Source: Opitutia bacterium (GTDB lineage: Bacteria > Verrucomicrobiota > Verrucomicrobiae > Opitutales > UBA953). From it: 16,076 nt of DNA. The stretch spans positions 1 through 16,076 of the forward strand of contig CANKZO010000040.1 of the NCBI GenBank assembly GCA_947488485.1, written 5' to 3'. A program made the position numbers and the translations under genes. The notes beneath the pieces were generated by a model. It was not told the DNA's origin. It saw only the letters and a program-made list of their open reading frames with translations, and searched no databases. Positions 1-8,735 of this stretch are shown piece after piece. How positions within the stretch are numbered: position 1 is the stretch's first letter; the number at the start of each line of letters is the position of its first letter.

Positions 1-164
1 TGGGTTACCGCACCGTCGCCGGCAAGGTCCACGTCCACGACCTCCATGCGACCATCCTCCACCTGCTCGGCGTCGACCATCTGAAACTGACCGCCCGCCA
101 CCTCGGCCGCGACTTCCGCCTGACCGATGTCTACGGCGAAGTCGTGAAGGAAATCATCGCCTGA
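1..164 (+). CDS. DUF1501 family protein, C-terminal fragment
   Basis: This is the last 53 codons of a gene that begins before the window. The reading frame starts at base 3 and ends at TGA 162-164. The visible tail contains [15 protein letters not shown] followed by FRLTDVYG and a final KEIIA. This is the standard C-terminus of DUF1501 proteins, which belong to the alkaline phosphatase/sulfatase-like superfamily and are exported in planctomycetes and verrucomicrobia. The complete DUF1501 protein at 7244-8731 ends almost the same way (HATVLHLLGLDH, then RLTDVHG and KEILA), so this is a paralogue of it. By analogy a PSCyt1/DUF1553 partner probably lies just upstream outside the window. The enzymatic role of DUF1501 is not established. 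The family call is secure despite the short fragment. Confidence 0.88.
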   Translation, partial: GYRTVAGKVHVHDLHATILHLLGVDHLKLTARHLGRDFRLTDVYGEVVKEIIA

Positions 165-201
165 ACTAAGCCTCACGGGACGAAGAGAAGATCGGCGCTG
201 C
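165..201 (+). promoter_or_regulatory. Degenerate heptamer-type leader before the CocE/NonD hydrolase
   Basis: The short gap after the DUF1501 stop contains CTAAG (166-170) and GACGAAGAG (179-187). These resemble the pieces CTAAG and GACGAAGAA in the leader of the gene at 1954, but with about 8 extra bases between them. It looks like a decayed relative of the NAAGAAC arrays seen before other genes. Unlike those, it does not abut a start codon. No clear promoter or strong Shine-Dalgarno sequence is visible. Confidence 0.3.
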
Positions 202-1923
202 TTGGTCTGCTCTCCCCTCCTTAAACCTTTGAAAGCCATTCTCGCCTTACTTCTCGTCGCCGCTTCCGCCTTCGCGGAAATCCGCACGGAGACCGTCACC
301 GTGACGATGCGCGACGGCATCAGGCTCACCGCGGACATCTATCGCGATGACGCGGTACCGCAGGCGCCGGTGATCCTCATGCGCACGCCTTACGACCGCA
401 CGAAGGCCAAGGGCACCGGGCTGAAATTCGCCAAGGCGGGCTATGTCGCGGTGATGCAGGATTGCCGCGGCACCCGTGCGTCCGAAGGCGTGATGGCGCC
501 CTACAATAACGAGGGTCAGGACGGGTATGACACCATCGAATGGATCACCCGTCAGCCTTGGTGCAGCGGTCGCGTGGGCATGTTCGGGGGTTCCTATGTC
601 GGCGCCGTGCAGTGGCAGGCGGCCGCGGAGCATCCGCCCGGACTCGCCGCCATCGCCCCGCAGGCGACCTGGAGCAGCTTCTACCGCAACCTCTACCTCG
701 GCGGCTCCGTCAGGCTTTCACTCATCGCAGGCTGGATCGCCGGCAATACGCCCAAGCCGGCCGACGCCATCAGGGCCGACATGGATTCCGCCCTGATGCG
801 CCTGCCGCTCAGCGAGGTGGATAACGCCATCGGCTGGGACATGCCCTGGCTCGACGCCTATCTCACGCATCCCGAGCCGAACGGCTTCTGGACGCGACTC
901 GACCTGACGGAACGCCTTCCCGAGCTGCAGATGCCCGCGATCCATGTCGTCGGCTACTACGACTTCTTCTCCCGTGAATCCGTCGACAACTTCCGGATCA
1001 TGCAGCAGAAGGCGCATGATCCGAAGACCCGCCAGCAGCAGCGGCTCATCCTCGGCCCGTGGGATCACGGTACCATCGGCAAGACGAAGGTCGGCGAAGT
1101 GGATTTCGGCGCCGAGGCGGCGCTCGACACCCTGGCCCTCCAACTCGATTGGTTCGATCGCCACCTGAAGCAAGATCCCGCCGCGCTCGCCAAACCCTTC
1201 CCGCCTGTGCGGTATTTCTCCATGGGCGACAACGTCTGGCGCGATGCCCAGGCCTGGCCCCCCGAAGGCTTCACTCCGACGTCGTTCTACCTGAGTTCGC
1301 AGGGCAAGGCCAACTCACGGCAAGGCGATGGGCGACTCACCCGCGAAGCCCCCCAGGGCCATGCATCCGCCGACACCTTCCGTGCGGACCCCGCGAAGCC
1401 GACCCCTTCCAATCCGGTCACCAAAGAGCGCCCCCTCAAGGCCGCCGTGTGGGGCCCGGTCGACCAACGCGCCACCGAGGAAGGCCAGGATGTCCTGGTC
1501 TACACGAGCGAGCCACTGACGTCACCGCTCACCTTCGCCGGCAATGCCGAAGCCAAGCTACACGTCAGCACCGACACTCCGGATGCCGATTGGGCGGTCA
1601 AACTCATCGACGTGCACCCCGACGGCTTCGCCCAGAACATCGCGCGCGGCATCTTGCGTGGTCGCTATCGCGACAACTTGCTCAAGCCCGCGCTGATGCA
1701 GCCAGGCCAGGTCTACGAGATCACGGTCGACCTCGGACCCGTCGCCGCGACCCTCGCCCCCGGTCACCAGCTCCGCGTGGACATCAGCGGTGCCGACTTC
1801 CCGCTCTACGACCGTAACCCTAACACCGCCGAAGGCATCTTCAGCAGTAAGACCGCCGTCGCCACCGAGCAAGTCCACCATAAGCCCGGCGCCCTCTCGC
1901 GCATCGTGCTGCCGGTGAAGTAA
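202..1923 (+). CDS. Exported CocE/NonD (X-Pro dipeptidyl-peptidase S15-like) hydrolase
   Basis: A 573-residue serine hydrolase of the CocE/NonD type, which cleaves ester or acyl/peptidyl bonds; the natural substrate cannot be read from sequence. A hydrophobic signal peptide (ending near AFA, residues 23-25) implies export. The alpha/beta-hydrolase domain shows RTPYDR (61-66), DCRGTRASEG (87-96), the nucleophile elbow GGSYVG with Ser131, VVGYYDFF with the likely acid Asp254, and GPWDHG with His289, matching the CocE/S15 arrangement. From about residue 330 onward it resembles the jelly-roll PepX_C domain (DADWAVKLIDVHPDG). Length is normal for the family. The start is uncertain: TTG at 202 gives a 25-residue signal peptide of typical size, while TTG at 229 would give a short 16-residue one; neither has a convincing ribosome binding site. 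It may be an esterase acting with the carbohydrate enzymes downstream, which is inference from context. Confidence 0.88.
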   Translation: MVCSPLLKPLKAILALLLVAASAFAEIRTETVTVTMRDGIRLTADIYRDDAVPQAPVILMRTPYDRTKAKGTGLKFAKAGYVAVMQDCRGTRASEGVMAPYNNEGQDGYDTIEWITRQPWCSGRVGMFGGSYVGAVQWQAAAEHPPGLAAIAPQATWSSFYRNLYLGGSVRLSLIAGWIAGNTPKPADAIRADMDSALMRLPLSEVDNAIGWDMPWLDAYLTHPEPNGFWTRLDLTERLPELQMPAIHVVGYYDFFSRESVDNFRIMQQKAHDPKTRQQQRLILGPWDHGTIGKTKVGEVDFGAEAALDTLALQLDWFDRHLKQDPAALAKPFPPVRYFSMGDNVWRDAQAWPPEGFTPTSFYLSSQGKANSRQGDGRLTREAPQGHASADTFRADPAKPTPSNPVTKERPLKAAVWGPVDQRATEEGQDVLVYTSEPLTSPLTFAGNAEAKLHVSTDTPDADWAVKLIDVHPDGFAQNIARGILRGRYRDNLLKPALMQPGQVYEITVDLGPVAATLAPGHQLRVDISGADFPLYDRNPNTAEGIFSSKTAVATEQVHHKPGALSRIVLPVK

Positions 1924-1925
1924 GC

Positions 1926-1953
1926 CTGAAACTAAGGACGAAGAACCAAGCAC
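1926..1953 (+). repeat. Four-unit NAAGAAC heptamer array abutting ATG 1954
   Basis: Counting back from the ATG in steps of 7 gives CAAGCAC (1947), GAAGAAC (1940), TAAGGAC (1933) and CTGAAAC (1926). All four are variants of NAAGAAC in perfect phase, and the last base of the array touches the A of the start codon. There is no GGAGG-like sequence in the 30-base gap. It probably forms the translation-initiation leader, but the function is inferred. Confidence 0.75.
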
Positions 1954-4239
1954 ATGCGTTTTCATCCAGCCTTCCTCGGTGCCATCCTGCTGCTGGCCTC
2001 CGGCGCGCTACCCGCCGCCGAAGACCTCCCCGAACCGCCGGTGAGCTGGAGATATCCTCCGGAAATGCCCGGGGCGAGCGTGGAGGTCTATCGCGAGGTC
2101 AACGGCAGCAAACTCAACGCCTACGTCTTCACGCCGCCGCAGCATCAGGCCTCGGATCGTCGGCCGGCGGTACTGTTCTTCTTCGGTGGGGGCTGGAAAG
2201 GCGGGACGCCGGGCCAACTGCTCCCGCAGTCGCTCTACCTCGCCCAACGTGGCATGGTCGCCATCCCTTGTGATTACCGGGTGCTCAGCCGCCACGGCGT
2301 CACCCCACAGGACTGCCTGCGCGATGCGAAAGCAGCGATACGCTGGGCGCGTGCCAATGCCGCCCGCCTGGGCATCGACCCCGCAAGGATCGTCGCCGCA
2401 GGCGAATCCGCCGGCGGCCATCTCGCCGCGGCGACGGCGCTGGTGCCAGGCTTCGAAGAGGGTGCGCATCCCGAAACCAGTTCGATGCCCAACGCCCTCG
2501 TATTGTTCAACCCCGCCGTCCTGCTGTCTCCGGCGGAAGGCCACCCTGGGCTGCTTTCCGATGCAAGCCTCGCCAGCATCAGCGCCCGCACCCAAGGACG
2601 ACCGCAGGAGATCTCACCCTATCACTTCATCCGCGCCGGCCTGCCTCCGAGCATCCTCTTCCACGGCACGAAAGATGAGGCGGTGCCATTTCCCACGGTG
2701 GAACTCTTCGCCAAGGCCATGACGGCCGCCGGCAATCGCTGCGAACTCAAGGCCTACGAAGGCCAGCCGCATGGATTCTTCAATCCGGGCCGCGGTCAAG
2801 GCGAGCCGCGCGCGGAAGCCAACCGATGCTTCCACCGCACGATCCGCGAACTGGACGCCTTCTTCGTATCGCTAGGGTATCTCACGCCGACCGACAAGCC
2901 GCCCGTACTCGTCGCCAAGAAGCTGTCAGACTTCCAGCCGCTCGTCCGCAAGGAATCATGGAACGAGCAATGGCCGAACGCCTCCGGCAAGGCGGAGACC
3001 CGCAAGGTGACGGCGGAGGTCTGGACGCAGGCCATGCAGGCCTCGCTCGACGCCCAAGGGACGCTGCACATCCCCGCCCGAGCGCAGCCCTACTACCTCG
3101 ACGGCCCGCTGGTCTTGAAATCCGGTCAGAAGCTCAGCGCCGACCCGACAGCCGAGATCCGCCTCAAGCCGGACAGCAACACGTGCATGGTGCGCAACGA
3201 ACATGTCGTCACCCTGAACACCAAGCCCGTGCCGGCCGATCAGCCCTGCGACGCCGATATCACCATCGAAGGGGGCATTTGGTCGACCCTAGCGAATGCC
3301 GCCAGTCTCAACGGCAATCGCCTCGGCCTCTCCGCGAAGGCCGACCCCGCCTTCGGCACGCACGGCGTCATCTTACTCCAGAACGTCCGGCGCGTCTCGG
3401 TGAAGAACCTCACCATCCGCCAAAGCAGACCCTTCGGCGTACATCTGGCGAACGCTCGGGAGTTCAGGATAGAAAACATCACCTTGGAGGAGACCCGCCG
3501 GGATGGCGTGCATGTGAACGGACCCGCCAGCGACGGCCTCGTCCGGGGCGTACGCGGCGATCCGCACGACGACAACGTCGCGCTCAATGCCTGGGAGTGG
3601 AAGAACTACGCGCCCAGCTACGGTCCGATCGAGCGCATCGTCATCGAAGACATCACGGGCGCGCCCGAAGGCGTGGCCTCCGCCAGAGCCATCCGTCTCC
3701 TGCCCGGCGTCAAACGCTTCCCCGACGGCACGACGCTGGCCTGCCCCATCGCGGATATCACGCTTCGACGCATCACCGATATCCGCGAATTCAAGCTCTA
3801 CGACCAGCCCAACCTGGAACTGGGCCGGACCAACGATTTCAGCGCCGCCATCGGCACGCTGAAGAACATCGTGTTCGAAAAGCTCACGTTTAATCACCCC
3901 GGCAAGATCGAAGTCCATGCCGACACCGACGGGCTCACCGTTGAAGACGTCCGCGTGCGTCACCCCATCACTCCCGACTGGCATCTCCTCGCCGTCGGCC
4001 CGTTGTCGGTGACCTACAAGCGCGGCGGCCCGGCCGCACCGGAAAAATGGGTCGAAATCTTCTCTCCAGACCTGGATTGCACCGTCCGCAACCTCAAGGT
4101 CACCGGCGTCCGCACCGAAGGATCCCCGGCCGACCTGCCCTTCGATCAAGCCGTCAAAGTCATCGTGCAGAAGCCCAACGCCGATTACCCTAAGACCACG
4201 CCCAAGGGCGGCTCAGGCAAAGGCATCCTGATCCGCTAA
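1954..4239 (+). CDS. Bifunctional exported esterase / GH28-like beta-helix protein
   Basis: A 761-residue two-domain protein. A signal peptide (1 to about 22, ALPAA end) is followed by an alpha/beta-hydrolase of the carbohydrate-esterase/BD-FAE type at about 40-305: the oxyanion-hole motif FFGGGW (76-81), nucleophile elbow GESAGGHLA with Ser152, GTKDEAVPF with Asp241, and QPHGFF with His273 make a complete triad. From about 370 to 745 there is a right-handed beta-helix of GH28 type, with turns such as DITIEGGIW, NVRRVSVKNLTIRQS and FRIENITLEE. DGVHVNGP (517-524) and HDDNVALNA (538-546) occupy the places of the canonical NTDG and GDD catalytic motifs, so some catalytic acids seem present. A plausible role is removal of acyl groups and cleavage of the same acidic polysaccharide. 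It follows the S15-like hydrolase by 30 bases. The domain calls are firm; the substrate is unknown. Confidence 0.88.
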   Translation: MRFHPAFLGAILLLASGALPAAEDLPEPPVSWRYPPEMPGASVEVYREVNGSKLNAYVFTPPQHQASDRRPAVLFFFGGGWKGGTPGQLLPQSLYLAQRGMVAIPCDYRVLSRHGVTPQDCLRDAKAAIRWARANAARLGIDPARIVAAGESAGGHLAAATALVPGFEEGAHPETSSMPNALVLFNPAVLLSPAEGHPGLLSDASLASISARTQGRPQEISPYHFIRAGLPPSILFHGTKDEAVPFPTVELFAKAMTAAGNRCELKAYEGQPHGFFNPGRGQGEPRAEANRCFHRTIRELDAFFVSLGYLTPTDKPPVLVAKKLSDFQPLVRKESWNEQWPNASGKAETRKVTAEVWTQAMQASLDAQGTLHIPARAQPYYLDGPLVLKSGQKLSADPTAEIRLKPDSNTCMVRNEHVVTLNTKPVPADQPCDADITIEGGIWSTLANAASLNGNRLGLSAKADPAFGTHGVILLQNVRRVSVKNLTIRQSRPFGVHLANAREFRIENITLEETRRDGVHVNGPASDGLVRGVRGDPHDDNVALNAWEWKNYAPSYGPIERIVIEDITGAPEGVASARAIRLLPGVKRFPDGTTLACPIADITLRRITDIREFKLYDQPNLELGRTNDFSAAIGTLKNIVFEKLTFNHPGKIEVHADTDGLTVEDVRVRHPITPDWHLLAVGPLSVTYKRGGPAAPEKWVEIFSPDLDCTVRNLKVTGVRTEGSPADLPFDQAVKVIVQKPNADYPKTTPKGGSGKGILIR

Positions 4240-4241
4240 GA

Positions 4242-4262
4242 AATGAACCAAGAACGAAGAAC
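4242..4262 (+). repeat. Three-unit heptamer array abutting ATG 4263
   Basis: GAAGAAC (4256), CAAGAAC (4249) and AATGAAC (4242) sit in perfect 7-base phase directly against the start codon. The array fills all but two bases of the gap after the preceding stop codon. No Shine-Dalgarno consensus is present. Confidence 0.75.
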
Positions 4263-7241
4263 ATGAATATTCATCAACCCTTCCTCTCCGCCCTACTGCT
4301 CGCCGCCGCTGCGCTGCCCGCCGCGGTCTCCTTCGAATCGGAAGTGAAGCCGATCTTCGAGAAGCACTGCGTGGAGTGCCACGGTCCGAAGAAACAGAAG
4401 AGCGACTTCCGACTCGATGATCGCGAGGTCGCCCTGCACGGCGGCGAAAGCCACGCCCCGAACATCCTACCGGGTAAGGCCGCCGAGAGCCCGCTCATCA
4501 AGTTCGTGACGACCACGGACCGCGATACGCGCATGCCTCCCAAGGGCGAACGCCTGACCGCGGCCGAGGTCGATACGCTGAAGCGCTGGATCTCCGAAGG
4601 CGCCGTCTGGCCTGAGTCTGCCTCACTCAAGAAGACCGACCCGCTCGACTGGTGGTCATTGAAGCCCCTTGCCAAGCCCGCCCTACCCTCCGGCGACGCC
4701 GCCCACCCGATCGACCGCTTCGTCCTGGCGAAGCTCCAGGAGAAGGGACTGCAGCCCTCCGCTACGGCCGACGCCCGCACGATCCTTCGCCGCCTGAACT
4801 TCGACCTGATTGGCCTGCCGCCCACGGCCGAAGAACTTGCGGCCTTCGAGAAGGACGCCGCCCAAGACCTGCCCGGCGCCATCGGCCGCGCCGCCGACCG
4901 TCTGCTCGCCTCCCGTCGTTACGGCGAACGCTGGGGTCGCCACTGGCTCGACGTGGTTCACTACGGTGACACGCATGGCTACGATAAGGATAAGCTCCGC
5001 CCCAACGCCTGGCCCTACCGCGACTACGTGATCCGCGCGTTCAACGACGACAAGCCCTACGCCCGCTTTGTCGAAGAACAGCTGGCCGGCGACACGCTCT
5101 ACCCGCAGACGGCTGACGGACATATCGCCCAAGGCTTCATCTCCGCTGGCCCCTGGGACTTCATAGGCCACGCCGAACTTCCCGAGACCAAACTCGACGG
5201 CAAGATCGCCCGTGCCCTCGACCGTGACGACATGGTCTCGAACACGACTGGTGCCTTCCTCGCGACGACCGCCCAGTGCGCCCGCTGTCACACCCATAAG
5301 TTCGACCCGATCAAACAAGAGGATTATTTCCGACTCCAGGCGGTCTTCGCCGCCCTCGACCGCGCCGACAAGACCTTCGACGTCGACCCGGACACCGCTA
5401 AGCGCCGAGCCCCGTTGGTCGCCGAACGCACCCGCCTCGACAGCGAGATTAAGACACTCAACGAGAAGATCGCGACGGCCGATAGCCGCCGCGTGACGCT
5501 CATCGGCAAGATCATCGATGAACTGAAACAAGGCACCGCCGCCGTGGAACGCCTGGAATACGGTTACCATAGCGCGATCTCCAAGGAACAGTCCGCTACG
5601 AAGTGGGTCCAGGTCGACCTCGGCGTCGCTCGCGAACTCACCGAAGTCGTCCTGACGGGCTGCCACGATACCTATAACAACATCGGCGCCGGATTCGGTT
5701 TCCCCGCCCGCTACAAGGTCGAACTCTCCGACGACGCGAAATTCACCCAAGGGGTTACGAGCATCGCCGACTTCACCGGCGCCGACGTCCCGAATCCTGG
5801 CGTGAAACCACAGCGCTTCCCTCTGGCCAAACTGAAAGGCCGCTACCTGCGCGTGACGGCCACGAAACTCAGCGTTCGTAAGAACGATTACATCCTGGCC
5901 CTCGCAGAACTGCAGGCCATCGACGCCAAGGGCCGTAATGTCGCCCTGGGCGCCAACGTGACGTCGCTCGATAGCATCGAGGCCGGCCCACGCTGGGGAC
6001 GCCTCAACCTGACCGACGGCTACTTCTACGGTCCGAAGTCCGAACGCGATGATGCCCGCATCGCGCTCCTGGAACGCGAACGTACCGAGATCCGCAAGGG
6101 TTCGAACAAGGTCGCCCCGGCTGACAACACCCGCCTCGCCGAGCTCACCGCCGCCCGTGCCAAGGTCGCGAAGGAACTCGCTACCCTCCCCGCTCCGCAG
6201 GTCGCCTATGTGGGCACAATCCACAAAGGCACCGGTTCCTTCGCCGGCACGGGCGCCAACGGCGGCAAACCCCGTCCGATCTTTGTGCTTAAACGCGGAG
6301 ATGTGAGCCAACCCGACAAGGAAGTCGGCCCAGGCACCCTGCCCTTCACCAAGGAACTGACCTCGCAGTTCGATCTACCCGCTGACGCCCCAGAAGGCGC
6401 CCGTCGCGTGGCCTTGGCCAAGTGGATCACCGATAACCGTAACCCGCTGACTTGGCGCGTCATCGTGAACCGGGTCTGGCATTATCACTTCGGGCGCGGC
6501 TTGAGCGATACGCCGAATGATTTCGGCCGTATGGGCAGCCTACCCACGCACCCCGAGCTGCTCGATTGGCTGGCCGTCGACTTCCGCGACGGAGGCCAGT
6601 CGCTCAAAAAGCTCCACCGACTCATCGTCACGAGCGCGACCTATCGTCAATCCTCCCTCGGCAACCCGGCCAACGAGAAGATCGACACAAGTAACGCCTT
6701 CCTCTGGCGCATGAACCGCCGCAAGCTCGAAGCCGAAGCGGTCAATGACTCGGTACTCTCGGTCGCTGGCAAACTCGACCTCACGATGGGCGGCCCGGGC
6801 TTCCAGGACTTCGTCATCGATAAGCCGCAGCACTCGCCGCACTACGAATACGACCAGCACGACGTCGAGGACCCGAAGTCCCACCGCCGTTCGGTCTATC
6901 GCTTCATCGTCCGCTCCCAGCCGCAACCCTTCCTCACCGTGCTGGATTGCGCCGACCCCTCGATGTCGGTCGCCAGCCGCAATGAGACCGTCAACGCCCT
7001 GCAGGCCTTGGCGATGCGCAACAATCGCCTGACGGTCGCCATGGCCAAGCACTTCGCAGCCCGCGTGGCCAAGGAAGCCTCCGCCCCGCCCGCCCAGATC
7101 GACCTCGCCTTCCGCCTGGCGCTGGGCCGTCCGCCGTCCGCCAAGGAAGCCGAGGCGATGTCGGGCTACGTGCGTGAACATGGCCTCACCAACCTCTGCC
7201 GACTGATCTTCAACCTGAACGAATTCAACTTCGTCGACTGA
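4263..7241 (+). CDS. PSCyt1-DUF1549-DUF1553 cytochrome-type protein with discoidin-like insert
   Basis: A 992-residue exported protein of the planctomycete-type cytochrome family. The signal peptide is about 1-22. PSCyt1 covers about 25-115, with a haem c site CVECH (36-40) and TRMPP (89-93) offering the usual Met ligand. DUF1549 (PSCyt2) spans about 145-360 and contains a second CxxCH, CARCH (339-343). Residues about 430-560 look like a discoidin/F5-8C galactose-binding-like insert (KWVQVDLG, RYKVELSD, GRYLRVTATKL). It is bordered by charged, helix-prone stretches at about 385-415 and 598-640. DUF1553 (PSD1) runs from about 700 to the end (NPLTWRVIVNRVWHYHFG, THPELLDWLA, SATYRQSS). The family is abundant in Planctomycetota and Verrucomicrobiota, usually beside DUF1501 genes and often in sugar-degradation loci, but its biochemical role is not established. 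The insert may bind glycans, and the haems imply redox work in the periplasm. It is followed after two bases by DUF1501. Confidence 0.93.
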   Translation: MNIHQPFLSALLLAAAALPAAVSFESEVKPIFEKHCVECHGPKKQKSDFRLDDREVALHGGESHAPNILPGKAAESPLIKFVTTTDRDTRMPPKGERLTAAEVDTLKRWISEGAVWPESASLKKTDPLDWWSLKPLAKPALPSGDAAHPIDRFVLAKLQEKGLQPSATADARTILRRLNFDLIGLPPTAEELAAFEKDAAQDLPGAIGRAADRLLASRRYGERWGRHWLDVVHYGDTHGYDKDKLRPNAWPYRDYVIRAFNDDKPYARFVEEQLAGDTLYPQTADGHIAQGFISAGPWDFIGHAELPETKLDGKIARALDRDDMVSNTTGAFLATTAQCARCHTHKFDPIKQEDYFRLQAVFAALDRADKTFDVDPDTAKRRAPLVAERTRLDSEIKTLNEKIATADSRRVTLIGKIIDELKQGTAAVERLEYGYHSAISKEQSATKWVQVDLGVARELTEVVLTGCHDTYNNIGAGFGFPARYKVELSDDAKFTQGVTSIADFTGADVPNPGVKPQRFPLAKLKGRYLRVTATKLSVRKNDYILALAELQAIDAKGRNVALGANVTSLDSIEAGPRWGRLNLTDGYFYGPKSERDDARIALLERERTEIRKGSNKVAPADNTRLAELTAARAKVAKELATLPAPQVAYVGTIHKGTGSFAGTGANGGKPRPIFVLKRGDVSQPDKEVGPGTLPFTKELTSQFDLPADAPEGARRVALAKWITDNRNPLTWRVIVNRVWHYHFGRGLSDTPNDFGRMGSLPTHPELLDWLAVDFRDGGQSLKKLHRLIVTSATYRQSSLGNPANEKIDTSNAFLWRMNRRKLEAEAVNDSVLSVAGKLDLTMGGPGFQDFVIDKPQHSPHYEYDQHDVEDPKSHRRSVYRFIVRSQPQPFLTVLDCADPSMSVASRNETVNALQALAMRNNRLTVAMAKHFAARVAKEASAPPAQIDLAFRLALGRPPSAKEAEAMSGYVREHGLTNLCRLIFNLNEFNFVD

Positions 7242-7243
7242 CC

Positions 7244-8731
7244 ATGAACGACTCTCCTTACCATCGTCAGTCCGGCGTCACCGCGATGAACCGTCGTGAC
7301 TTCCTCTTCTGCTCCGGCGGCGGCCTAGGCGGTATCGCCCTCGCCAGCCTGCTCGGACAGGAATCCCTCCTCGCCGCCACGCCCACCAGCGGCGTCCTCC
7401 ACGCCCCGGCCAAGGCCAAGCGCGTCGTCCAACTCTTCATGGCCGGCGCCGCCAGCCACGTCGACATGTGGGACTACAAACCCCTCCTCGAGAAGAAACA
7501 CGGCGAGAAGTGGGATCCGGGCGAAGCCGTCGAACTCTTCCAGAGCAGCCCGGGCTCGACCTTCGCGTCGCCTTGGAAATTCAAACCCTACGGTAAGTCC
7601 GGTAAGATGCTCAGTGACATCGTCGCGCCCATCGGGGAGGTCGCAGATGACATCGCCTTCGTGCATAATGTCGTCGGCCGCTCCGGCGTACACAGCCAGG
7701 CCACCCTCCTGCAGTCCACCGGCTTCCTGATTCCAGGCTACCCGAGCATCGGTGCGTGGGCCAGCTACGGCCTCGGTTCGCTCAACGACAACCTCCCGAC
7801 CTTTGTCGTCTTGCCCGATATCCGCGGCCTGCCGTCCAACGGCCAAAAGAACTGGGACTCCGCCTTCCTCCCTGGCCAGAACCAAGCCACGCAGGTGCGC
7901 GTCAACGCCCCGAAGCCCATCGCCGACCTTTCGCCGCCTCCGGCCGATTACATCACGCCCTCTGGCGAGACCGAAGGCCTGCAACTTCTCGATAAACTCA
8001 ACCGGAGCCATGCCGATTCGCGTCCGGGCGACCCGCGCCTCGAAGCCCGCATTCGTAGTTACGAGCTGGCCGCCAAGATGCAGCTCGCCGCGCCCGAAGC
8101 CCTCGACCTATCCAAAGAGTCCGAGAAGACCATGGCCCGTTACGGCATCGATAATTCCACCAAGGTCTGGCCGAAAGAGATCAACATCGCCGAGGAGCAG
8201 GATGCCTTCGGACGCAAGTGCCTGACCGCCCGACGCCTCCTCGAGCGCGGCGTCCGCTTCGTGCAAATCTGGTCCGGCAACGACAACGGCTTCCCCCGTC
8301 GCAATTGGGACTCCCACGAGGACATCGCCCGCGACCACGGCCCGCTCTCGCTCGGCATGGCAAAAGGTACCGCGGCTCTGATTCAGGATCTCAAGGACCG
8401 CGGCATGTTCGAGGACACCCTCATCCTCTGGACCACCGAGTTCGGACGCATGCCGTGTGCCCAGGGCGGCAAAGGGCGCGACCACAACCCCTTCGTCTTC
8501 ACCAACTGGCTGGCCGGCGGTGGCATCAAAGGCGGCGTCTCCTACGGACCGAGCGACGAATGGGGCTACAAGCCCGCTGACCGGTCGCACTTTACCCAGG
8601 GCTACGACATCCACGCCACCGTCCTGCACCTCCTCGGCCTCGATCACGAAAAACTCACCTTCCGACACAACGGCGCCGACCGCCGCCTCACGGATGTGCA
8701 CGGCCACGTGATCAAGGAGATCCTCGCCTAA
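7244..8731 (+). CDS. DUF1501 family protein with Tat-type leader
   Basis: A 495-residue protein of the DUF1501 family in the alkaline phosphatase/sulfatase-like superfamily. The N-terminus carries a twin-arginine signal, NRRDFLFCSGG (16-26), followed by a hydrophobic stretch to about 46, so it is probably exported folded by Tat. Family blocks include VVQLFMAGAASHVDMWD (61-77), WTTEFGRMP followed by GRDHNP near residue 400, and the C-terminal IHATVLHLLGLDHEKL. Only two bases separate it from the PSCyt1/DUF1553 stop, so the two are almost certainly co-translated and work together. Unlike its neighbours it has no heptamer array. The chosen ATG leaves about 15 residues before the Arg pair, which is usual; an internal ATG at 7286 would start right at the Tat motif. 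Catalytic function of the family is not established. Confidence 0.93.
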   Translation: MNDSPYHRQSGVTAMNRRDFLFCSGGGLGGIALASLLGQESLLAATPTSGVLHAPAKAKRVVQLFMAGAASHVDMWDYKPLLEKKHGEKWDPGEAVELFQSSPGSTFASPWKFKPYGKSGKMLSDIVAPIGEVADDIAFVHNVVGRSGVHSQATLLQSTGFLIPGYPSIGAWASYGLGSLNDNLPTFVVLPDIRGLPSNGQKNWDSAFLPGQNQATQVRVNAPKPIADLSPPPADYITPSGETEGLQLLDKLNRSHADSRPGDPRLEARIRSYELAAKMQLAAPEALDLSKESEKTMARYGIDNSTKVWPKEINIAEEQDAFGRKCLTARRLLERGVRFVQIWSGNDNGFPRRNWDSHEDIARDHGPLSLGMAKGTAALIQDLKDRGMFEDTLILWTTEFGRMPCAQGGKGRDHNPFVFTNWLAGGGIKGGVSYGPSDEWGYKPADRSHFTQGYDIHATVLHLLGLDHEKLTFRHNGADRRLTDVHGHVIKEILA

Positions 8732-8735
8732 AGAT

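Noticed and set aside
2826..3893. Arg-rich 355-codon frame on the + strand inside the esterase/GH28 gene
   Set aside because: Its composition is typical of an out-of-frame read of GC-rich coding DNA, and the overlapping frame has catalytic motifs on both sides.
4683..6311. Long open frame of 542 codons on the - strand
   Set aside because: It lies wholly opposite the PSCyt1/DUF1549/DUF1553 gene, whose protein has clear domain motifs throughout this stretch. The - strand product shows no recognisable motif and is a shadow caused by GC-rich codon bias.
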